DNA of 5,598 bases from Victivallales bacterium (GTDB lineage Bacteria; Verrucomicrobiota; Lentisphaeria; Oligosphaerales; Oligosphaeraceae), in contig JAFRLP010000440.1 of NCBI GenBank assembly GCA_017431185.1, positions 1 to 5,598 of the forward strand. The letters are read 5' to 3'. A model generated the notes under the pieces. It did not search any database and was not told the origin of the DNA. It saw only the letters and a list, made by a program, of their open reading frames with translations. A program made the position numbers and the translations under genes. Shown here in pieces: positions 1 to 4,683 of this stretch; position 1 is the first letter of the stretch; every line of letters starts with the position of its first letter.

Positions 1-506
1 ATTTTTTTCATGTTCAGAAGAACAAATGCCATGACCGCTGCTAGAAATAGAAGAAAAAAACAAAAATAACCTTGTTGAGGCATTTTTGTGCAAATGATGT
101 GCAACCATCTGGGCTGAGCATTGCTTTCTTCATCTTCATCAATGTCGGACAAATTGCTTTCTTCATCTTCATCAATGCCGGTCAATTTTATATATATACC
201 TTTTCCATCTGGGATATAATATGCCTTTCTAAGTCTGCCTAAAAAAGGTTTGGGTCTACAAAAGTATATCGCCTCTCCTGGAATTCCTGGCCAAGAGAAA
301 GAATGAATGTGAGCGATTGCATCTCTGGCTGTTTCATTGTGATGTGCTTGAAAAAAAGCATATCCTCCGCCATTTAGCAACATCTGTTCTTCATGATCAC
401 AATGAATCATTAATTCCAAATTCATTGGACTTGGATCAATGACGCAAATCATTTGGGCGATTAGCCAAATAATAAGCAACATAAAAAAAGGAAATTTTAT
501 TTTCAT
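1..506 (-). CDS. Hypothetical small membrane/secreted protein with acidic tandem repeat (partial, 3' end beyond window)
   Basis: The reading frame opens at the ATG at 504-506 and stays open for 168 codons to the window edge, so the C-terminus is missing. Residues 1-22 (MKIKFPFFMLLIIWLIAQMI onward) form a basic-then-hydrophobic signal peptide or membrane anchor. A soluble part of about 110 residues follows, containing FCRPKPF and YYIPDGKG. Two copies of an 11-residue unit ending IDEDEESN then give a strongly acidic patch at 108-129, and a second hydrophobic segment (FCFFLLFLAAVMAFVLL) lies at 148-164. Seen directly: an uninterrupted frame, lower GC than the genes on the right, and no clear Shine-Dalgarno sequence. 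I recognise no family. It follows Rhs debris on the same strand, so an immunity or cassette-cargo protein is possible, but that is inference only. Alternative upstream starts are not evident. Confidence 0.6.
   Translation of the reverse strand, partial: MKIKFPFFMLLIIWLIAQMICVIDPSPMNLELMIHCDHEEQMLLNGGGYAFFQAHHNETARDAIAHIHSFSWPGIPGEAIYFCRPKPFLGRLRKAYYIPDGKGIYIKLTGIDEDEESNLSDIDEDEESNAQPRWLHIICTKMPQQGYFCFFLLFLAAVMAFVLLNMKK
120..185. repeat. Two tandem 33-bp repeats inside the membrane-protein gene
   Basis: The units are 120-152 and 153-185 and differ at two of 33 positions. They are in frame and encode two copies of an 11-residue acidic unit (L-T/S-G/D-IDEDEESN). The near identity at DNA level indicates a recent duplication by slippage or unequal exchange that preserved the frame. 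Confidence 0.9.
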
Positions 507-659
507 TGTTTCGGATAGTCGCTAAAAGAGTCTGCGCCTGGCGGGGACTTCGCGGGGGCATGTCTCCCACGGGCCGGCGGAGTTCGGGTGATGCTGCCGG
601 AACAGTATAGTCCCCAGAGAGTCTGCGATGGAGATCGATGTCCAGCGTGCCGTCGTGTT

Positions 660-833
660 TCAGTGCGTCCAACCTGCACAGCCGCGGTGACCGCGCCAGA
701 AGAGTTGTCCAGGACCAGAGAGGTGAGAGGGTAGAGGTGAGTCCTGCCTTTCGAAGTAGGTGGTGGAGACCCCGCCGATGGTCGTGGTCACGGCGACTTT
801 CGTATCCGCTTTCCTGGTAAAAATAGTGTTCAT
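660..833 (-). pseudogene. Rhs/YD-repeat fragment, second copy of the MNTIF-start cassette (decayed)
   Basis: From the ATG at 831-833 the frame reads MNTIF, then KVAVTTTIGGVSTTYFE, which resembles the late-core Rhs pattern (TTT-GGV-TTY-Y/F). The good match ends near 750. A Rhs-like stretch continues in another frame (SLVLDNSSGAVTAAVQ, roughly 680-728), so the coding sequence appears frameshifted, and the first frame stops at 660-662. A 14-bp partial tandem duplication lies close to the break. A functional Rhs protein is usually well over 1000 residues, so this is at best a relic or an orphan tip. The frame could begin upstream at 854 (MIEKLHIMNTIF), overlapping the preceding small gene, but the shared ATG with the other fragment favours 833. 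The Rhs assignment rests on pattern resemblance and is weaker than for the fragment at 1151-1405. Confidence 0.4.
719..741. repeat. Partial 14-bp tandem duplication in the Rhs relic
   Basis: The word agaggtgag occurs at 719-727 and again at 733-741, 14 bp apart. The period is not a multiple of three and it sits next to the point where Rhs-like coding changes frame, so it may be part of the damage. Confidence 0.6.
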
Positions 834-847
834 AATGTGCAATTTTT
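818..847 (-). repeat. Shared cassette-start repeat, copy 1 (contains ATG of Rhs fragment)
   Basis: The 20-bp word TAAAAATAGTGTTCATAATG at 818-837 recurs exactly at 1390-1409. Similarity continues with 7 of 10 matches in the AT-rich stretch at 838-847. On the minus strand the word covers the start codon and the first codons (M-N-T-I-F) of a Rhs-like fragment. Downstream of it the two copies differ. Confidence 0.85.
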
Positions 848-850
848 CAA

Positions 851-1089
851 TCACTTCTCAAGTTCATATACCCGAATGAAGTTCTTGAAGTTGGAGGACG
901 ATAAGCGTGCCGAACGGAGATAGCCGAGAACCAGTTTTTTGCCATCCTTGGAAATCGCGCATCTTTCGGAGAAATAACCTCAAATTCAAGGCTTTTCTTT
1001 GCAAATGTTTTATTTCCACCCAAACAGTAGAAACAATAGCACAATATTGCAAATAAAGCGATGAACAAAATGCAAAGACTTTTCTTCAT
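851..1089 (-). pseudogene. Small secreted protein with beta-propeller-like C-terminus, frameshifted
   Basis: The ATG at 1087-1089 opens a hydrophobic signal peptide (MKKSLCILFIALFAILCYCF) followed by GGNKTFAKKSLEFE. In the starting frame the rest is unconvincing and stops at 847-849. In the frame one base back, open from 979 to the TGA at 851-853, the sequence reads GYFSERCAISKDGKKLVLGY, then a short linker and FIRVYELEK. This matches the usual last strands of a WD40 or related propeller blade (A-x-S-x-DGK-x-LV ... IRVxxLE). One extra base near 975-981 would join signal peptide and blade cleanly into a product of about 79 residues. A slippery-type heptamer A_AAA_AAC at 934-940 is in the right phase for a -1 shift and is an alternative explanation. 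A real propeller needs several blades, so the gene is probably also internally deleted. It starts 6 bp after the stop of a short upstream frame. Confidence 0.5.
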
Positions 1090-1095
1090 GTTTTG

Positions 1096-1242
1096 TTAAT
1101 GTGCGTCCTCGCGTGGTTTCATTCGAGATGTAATGTCGTGGACAGCTTTACTATAGCGCAATTTTGCGGGAATGGTGTCTGCCCCATAAAAAACAGGGCG
1201 TGATCGTGATGATGGTCGGAGAGAAGATGAAAGTGTATTGGT
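1096..1242 (-). pseudogene. Short open stretch of unknown origin ending just before the secreted-protein gene
   Basis: This is 48 sense codons with no start codon of its own, ending in TAA at 1096-1098. The second half (PVFYGADTIPAKLRYSKAVH, then MKPREDAH) has protein-like composition, while the first half is Ser/Arg-rich and looks non-coding. It lies in a different frame from the Rhs relic it overlaps. It could be the tail of a tip domain or other gene brought out of frame by an indel, or it could be chance. I do not recognise it. Confidence 0.2.
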
Positions 1243-1405
1243 TCAAGTAGTTTGCAGAATAATTTCATTGGTTGGTACTTGAACCCTTCTGTGCATCCAT
1301 GCGGTTGCCGATGCCGTGGTAGCCGTAGAGCCACTTCGTGCCGTCGGGCAGGCTCGCCTGGGCGAGGTGGTCGGCAACATCGTAGATGTTAAAAATAGTG
1401 TTCAT
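1151..1405 (-). pseudogene. Rhs/YD-repeat core fragment with internal stop
   Basis: From the ATG at 1403-1405 the frame gives MNTIFNIYDVADHLAQASLP, then DGTKWLYGYHGIGNRMDAQKG, a clear Rhs/YD repeat (family pattern DGT-W-Y-YD-IGNR). A TGA at 1265-1267 interrupts after 46 codons. In the same frame beyond it comes YSANYLNQYTFI, matching the recurrent Rhs phrase A-N-x-LNQYT. The frame then closes at the TAG at 1151-1153. Rhs proteins are very large secreted or wall-associated toxins or adhesins whose core forms a beta-cage around a variable C-terminal toxin. Only about 80 codons of core survive, with neither secretion region nor toxin. This is a relic or an orphan cassette. It lies downstream of purF on the same strand, and the shared 20-bp start repeat links it to the relic at 660-833. 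Confidence 0.6.
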
Positions 1406-1419
1406 AATGCGTAAATTTT
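1390..1419 (-). repeat. Shared cassette-start repeat, copy 2 (contains ATG of Rhs fragment)
   Basis: The first 20 bases are identical to 818-837, and 7 of the next 10 positions match. The copies are 572 bp apart in the same orientation. On the minus strand each copy gives an AT-rich leader followed by ATGAACACTATTTTTA. The conserved block ends at codon 5, where the coding sequences become unrelated. Confidence 0.85.
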
Positions 1420-1446
1420 GGGAATGATACAGTTGACTTGCCTACT

Positions 1447-1524
1447 CGGATAAATGGGACGATTGAGACCCGTAGGACGAATGGGACGATGGTTTTCGAT
1501 TATCTTGTCCCACATGTCCCACAA
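1447..1524. repeat. 9-bp-phased GGGAC/GTCCC intergenic repeat downstream of purF
   Basis: On the plus strand GGGAC-like cores start at 1456 (GGGAC), 1465 (GAGAC), 1474 (AGGAC) and 1483 (GGGAC), exactly 9 bp apart. A weaker CGGA lies one period earlier at 1447. After a gap the reverse-complement core GTCCCACA starts at 1507 and again at 1516, also 9 bp apart. The opposed cores can pair, for example 1482-1489 with 1505-1512 around a 15-nt loop, so an RNA hairpin at the end of the purF transcript is possible. There is no U-tract typical of a simple intrinsic terminator. Confidence 0.7.
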
Positions 1525-1574
1525 ATCTTTCGGGAATCAGGTAGGTTAAAGATATAAATCCCATTCGCCCTCGT

Positions 1575-3344
1575 TTAATATGCCCTGGTGTTGATATTTT
1601 CGACGTAGTTGACCAGGGCACGGTTGACCACGCGGTTCCCGCCAGGGGTGGGATAGTCACCCGTGAAATACCAGTCGCCAGTATGGTTCGGACAACACTC
1701 GCGCAGGCTCGCATTGCTCTGGAAGACCACCTGCAATTCTGCCTTTAGGTCTTTGGGACGGAGAAGCCTGCAGATTTCGGTCTCCAGTTCGGCATCAGAG
1801 AAGGCCTCGTAGAGTGGCTTGGCGCGGTTTTTCATCTGGTCATCGGGCTTGGCGAGGTCCTCCCGTGCCAGCTCGACACAGAGTCGGAAGAGCTGGAGCT
1901 TGTCATGCTTTTTGAGGAGGGAGACGAGCGCCTCGAAGGCGATCAGATCGCCGAAGGAGGCCATGTCGATGCCGTAGCAGTCGGGATAGCGGATGGGCGG
2001 TGCCGAGGAGACCACGACGATTTTCTTTGGCTGGAGGCGGTCGAGGATGGGTAGGATGGCATTGCGCATGGTGTTGCCACGCACGATGGAGTCGTCGATG
2101 ATTACCAGGTTGTCCTGTCCGGGGCGGATCACGCCGTAGGTGACGTCATAGACATGCGGAAAGAGATCTTTGCGGTGCTTGGCATCGGTGATGAACGTGC
2201 GGAATTTGGCGTCCTTGACGGCGATTTGCGCAAAGCGAACCATGTGCCCCATACCGCTCTCGCTAAGGCGAGTGAGCATTCCATGGTAGCTGATCAGCGC
2301 AGTGTTCGGGATGTAGCTGAAGACGGTATTGCGGTAGTCCTCGTGAATGGCCTGGAGGACGCGTGGCACCAGTGCTGCGCCGAGCGCGCGGCGTTCCCGC
2401 TGGATGTCCGCGTCGTTGCCACGGCTGAAATAGATGCGCTCGAAGACGCAACGGGTGACGGGGGCTTCAGGAAGGCAAGGCGAGAGGCGCGTGTCGCCGT
2501 TGACAAGAATTGTCAGGATTTGTCCCGGCGGCAGCTCCGGAACTTCTTGCGCCGTGAGATTGAAGGTCGTCTGGATGGCGACGCGTTCAGAGGCGACGAC
2601 GGCCACCTCGTCATCGACATGGTAATACATCGGGCGGATGCCATGTGCGTCACGGAATGCGAATGCATCGCCGTTGCCGAAGATGCCGCAGATGGCGAAG
2701 CCACCGTCCCATGGCTGGGCGGTTTCAGCGATAAGGGATGCGATTTCGTCGTGGGAGTATCCATCGGGGGAGTGGGCGGTCTGGCCTAAAGAATGAACGA
2801 GGTTCATCAGGAGCAGTTCGGAGTCCTGGTTGCTGTGCGGATGGTGTCCCTGCTTGACCAGCTGGTCGAAGAGCTGGTGGGTATTGGTGAGATTGAAGTT
2901 ACCCGCCAGAAGGATGGTTCGGTTGCGCCATGCGCTGTCATAGACCAGCGGCTGGCAGGCGGCGAGATTGCGTCCGCCGTAGGTCCCGTAGCGCAAATGC
3001 CCCAAGTACAATTCGCCGTAGAATGGATGTTCCAATGCATCGGACTGCGCAGTAACCTCGCCGGCAGACTCGATTTCCTCTCCAATATGGCCAAGAAGTT
3101 CTGCCAGAGGGAGTTGTCCGGAACAAGACTTCTCCAACTGGTAGAAGGGACGGCCAGGTGGAACTGCCAGACCGAGGCACGCGATTCCTGCGCCGTCCTG
3201 CCCGCGGTTGTGTTGTTTTTCCAGCAACAAGGACAGTTTTTCGTAGCCGTAGTAACCCGTGCCGTAGCGTTGGGCATAATATGACAGTGGCTTCCGAAGT
3301 CGCAACAGCGACACCCCGCATTCGTGTTGGATGGAGTCTGACAT
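1575..3344 (-). CDS. purF: Amidophosphoribosyltransferase (glutamine PRPP amidotransferase), long Bacteroidota-like form
   Basis: This enzyme makes 5-phosphoribosylamine from PRPP and glutamine, the committed step of cytosolic purine synthesis. From the chosen start it has 589 residues, longer than the roughly 500 of E. coli PurF and close to the long form seen in Bacteroidota. The N-terminal Ntn-type glutaminase has its nucleophile Cys9 in HECGV, then KQHNRGQDGAG, LGHLRYGTYG, GNFNLTN and RDAHGIRP. FERIYFSRGNDADIQRER leads into the phosphoribosyltransferase half, with the PRPP loop IDDSIVRGNT at about 416-425, RYPDCYGIDMA after it and the tail CPNHTGDWYFTGDYPTPGGN. Start choice: the ATG at 3342-3344 gives MSDSIQHECGV, matching the spacing in related proteins. 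An in-frame ATG at 3363-3365 adds seven residues. Neither has a clear Shine-Dalgarno sequence. The Cys must become N-terminal, so an eight-residue propeptide is implied. The gene is divergent from carA and flanked on both sides by 9-bp-phased repeats. Confidence 0.95.
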   Translation of the reverse strand: MSDSIQHECGVSLLRLRKPLSYYAQRYGTGYYGYEKLSLLLEKQHNRGQDGAGIACLGLAVPPGRPFYQLEKSCSGQLPLAELLGHIGEEIESAGEVTAQSDALEHPFYGELYLGHLRYGTYGGRNLAACQPLVYDSAWRNRTILLAGNFNLTNTHQLFDQLVKQGHHPHSNQDSELLLMNLVHSLGQTAHSPDGYSHDEIASLIAETAQPWDGGFAICGIFGNGDAFAFRDAHGIRPMYYHVDDEVAVVASERVAIQTTFNLTAQEVPELPPGQILTILVNGDTRLSPCLPEAPVTRCVFERIYFSRGNDADIQRERRALGAALVPRVLQAIHEDYRNTVFSYIPNTALISYHGMLTRLSESGMGHMVRFAQIAVKDAKFRTFITDAKHRKDLFPHVYDVTYGVIRPGQDNLVIIDDSIVRGNTMRNAILPILDRLQPKKIVVVSSAPPIRYPDCYGIDMASFGDLIAFEALVSLLKKHDKLQLFRLCVELAREDLAKPDDQMKNRAKPLYEAFSDAELETEICRLLRPKDLKAELQVVFQSNASLRECCPNHTGDWYFTGDYPTPGGNRVVNRALVNYVENINTRAY

Positions 3345-3378
3345 AGTACTATTGAATTTGAGCATAAACTATGCCATT

Positions 3379-3454
3379 CTAGCCGGACTAGGCAGACTAG
3401 CCGGACTAGCAGCCCTAGCCGGACTAGGTAGACTAGCCGGACTAGAATTACTTA
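3379..3454. repeat. 9-bp-phased CTAG array between purF and carA
   Basis: CTAG begins at 3379, 3388, 3397, 3406, 3415, 3424, 3433 and 3442, which is eight copies at exactly 9-bp steps. A decayed copy (CTTAG) begins at 3451. The five bases between alternate: CCGGA at every second position (3383, 3401, 3419, 3437), with GCAGA, CAGCC, GTAGA and AATTA in between. This gives an 18-bp higher-order unit ctagccggactag plus five variable bases. CTAG and CCGG are both self-complementary, so the array can fold in either transcript. It lies in the divergent promoter region upstream of both purF and carA. CTAG is under-represented in many bacterial genomes, which makes the density notable. The function is unknown. 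Confidence 0.9.
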
Positions 3455-3464
3455 GGTATTCTTG

Positions 3465-3476
3465 AACAATATTGTT
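3465..3476. promoter_or_regulatory. Perfect 12-bp AT-rich palindrome in the divergent purF-carA intergenic region
   Basis: AACAATATTGTT is perfectly self-complementary and lies between the CTAG array and the carA leader. It overlaps a weak promoter-like pair for carA (TTGTTG at 3472-3477 and TATTAC at 3494-3499, 16-bp spacer). It could be an operator serving one or both divergent genes. The promoter and operator reading is inference, and an AT-rich palindrome of this size can occur by chance. Confidence 0.25.
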
Positions 3477-3581
3477 GTTTTTTCAGGCGATTTTATTACA
3501 AAAATGTACTTTTCCCGGCTCTTTTCCGCACCATCAGAATGGCACGGGAGTTGCTGTATCACAGATTTGGCAAACTACCAT

Positions 3582-3588
3582 GGAGAAA
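3582..3588 (+). promoter_or_regulatory. Shine-Dalgarno site of carA
   Basis: GGAGAAA ends six bases before the ATG at 3595-3597. It is the only convincing ribosome-binding site in the window and decides the carA start. The nearer in-frame ATG at 3580 would overlap this site and has no comparable signal of its own. Confidence 0.7.
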
Positions 3589-3594
3589 GCGACA

Positions 3595-4677
3595 ATGTCT
3601 TCACAAGCATATCTAGCCTTGGCGGACGGGGCGGTATTTCCGGGCATTTCCGTTGGAGCGGCGTGCGACCTTCCAGGCGAGGCGGTCTTCAATACGGGAA
3701 TGACTGGCTATCAGGAGATTGTCTCGGATCCGTCGTATTTCGGCCAGATCGTGGCGTTGTCCACTGCAGAAGTCGGCAACTATGGATGCAATGACGAGGA
3801 TATGGAGTCGCGTGGAATCTTCTTGAGCGGTCTGGTGATCCAGAATTTGAATCCGCCGTCTTCGTGGCGGAGCCAGCGGAGTTTGGATGAATTGCTGAAG
3901 TCTGCCGGCAAGCCGATTTTGGCAGGAGTGGACACGCGTCGGCTGGTGTTGCATTTGCGCGAGGCAGGCACACAACGGGCTTGGTTGCATGCAGATGGCA
4001 CGAATTTGTCGATCGAGGAAGCGGTTGCGAAGGCGCGGGACTGGCCGGGTCTGGATGGGCTGGACTGCGCAGGGCGCGTCACTGCCAAGCAGTCTTTCAC
4101 CTGGTCGGAGTCAGGGGACAAGACGGTAGTGGTTCTGGATTGTGGGGTAAAATACAACATCTTGCGGCAACTGGTCGAAAGCGGCTTCCGGGTCGCCGTT
4201 GTGCCCTGCTCCACGAGCGCGGGGGAAATCCTGTCGATGAAACCTGCGGGCGTGCTGCTGTCGAATGGCCCAGGCGACCCGACGGGTGTGACTGGCGTGA
4301 TCGCATGTGTGCGAGAGTTGTTGGGGAAGGTGCCAATCATGGGCATTTGCCTGGGCCATCAGATACTCGGACTGGCCTGCGGGGCGAAGACAGGGCGGCT
4401 GCGGTTCGGACATCATGGCTGCAACCACCCCGTCAAGAATCTTTTGACAGGAAATGTCGAGATCACATCGCAGAACCACAACTTCGCGATACTGCCGGAG
4501 TCGTTGCCACCAGAACTTGAGGTCACGCATTTCAATATGAATGACGGGAGCATCGAGGGCCTCCGCCATCGGGTTCTTCCTGCCTTCTCCGTGCAATATC
4601 ACCCGGAGGCCGCACCTGGACCGTTTGACGCGCGGTACCTCTTTAAGCAGTTCCGAGACATGATCGAGAATTTCTAG
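3595..4677 (+). CDS. carA: Carbamoyl-phosphate synthase small subunit (glutaminase)
   Basis: CarA hydrolyses glutamine and passes ammonia to the large subunit CarB, which makes carbamoyl phosphate for pyrimidines and arginine in the cytosol. The product has 360 residues, near the usual 360-380. The N-terminal CPSase_sm domain opens MSSQAYLALADGAVFPG and has VFNTGMTGYQEIVSDPSY, GNYGCNDED and GVDTRRL. The class I glutamine amidotransferase domain has LLSNGPGDP, the nucleophile Cys252 in GICLGHQ, and His336 and Glu338 in QYHPEAAPGP completing the triad. Residue 276 is Cys in FGHHGCNHPV, where family members normally carry Gly or another small residue. No carB lies within the window. pyrG follows after 6 bp on the same strand, so the two are very likely cotranscribed. 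The frame is open upstream to a TTG at 3472, but the Shine-Dalgarno site and family length support 3595. Confidence 0.95.
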   Translation: MSSQAYLALADGAVFPGISVGAACDLPGEAVFNTGMTGYQEIVSDPSYFGQIVALSTAEVGNYGCNDEDMESRGIFLSGLVIQNLNPPSSWRSQRSLDELLKSAGKPILAGVDTRRLVLHLREAGTQRAWLHADGTNLSIEEAVAKARDWPGLDGLDCAGRVTAKQSFTWSESGDKTVVVLDCGVKYNILRQLVESGFRVAVVPCSTSAGEILSMKPAGVLLSNGPGDPTGVTGVIACVRELLGKVPIMGICLGHQILGLACGAKTGRLRFGHHGCNHPVKNLLTGNVEITSQNHNFAILPESLPPELEVTHFNMNDGSIEGLRHRVLPAFSVQYHPEAAPGPFDARYLFKQFRDMIENF

Positions 4678-4683
4678 TCATTC

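Noticed and set aside
527..627. 10-bp direct repeat agagtctgcg at 527-536 and 618-627 as a target-site duplication
   Set aside because: The 81 bp between the copies holds no inverted ends or transposase, and one 10-bp match in this interval can be chance.
436..672. 78-codon minus-strand frame over the GC-rich stretch 507-672
   Set aside because: It has Pro/Arg-rich composition, overlaps the start of the better-supported membrane gene in another frame, and has no motif. The region is probably decayed Rhs-associated DNA.
847..1089. Intact 80-residue secreted protein in the starting frame
   Set aside because: The part after SLEFE reads as low-quality sequence, while the -1 frame gives a convincing propeller-type tail ending at 851. 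Annotated as a frameshifted gene instead.
1119..1334. 71-codon frame overlapping the Rhs relic
   Set aside because: It is an out-of-frame reading of the DGTKWLYGYHGIGNR segment, and its His-rich middle has no recognisable family.
1420..1574. Classical rho-independent terminator for purF
   Set aside because: The GGGAC/GTCCC cores can pair, but the stem is interrupted and no T-run follows on the minus strand. Only the phased repeat is annotated.
2154..3284. Two long plus-strand open frames (2154-2789 and 2793-3284) opposite purF
   Set aside because: They mirror purF codons in the antisense frame, and the plus-strand translation has no coherent domain. They are shadows of purF.
3379..3454. CRISPR array
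   Set aside because: The period is 9 bp (18 bp superunit), far below CRISPR repeat-plus-spacer length, with no cas genes nearby.
3472..3594. N-terminal extension of carA from the TTG at 3472
   Set aside because: The extension has no counterpart in CarA proteins, and a good Shine-Dalgarno site sits six bases before the ATG at 3595.
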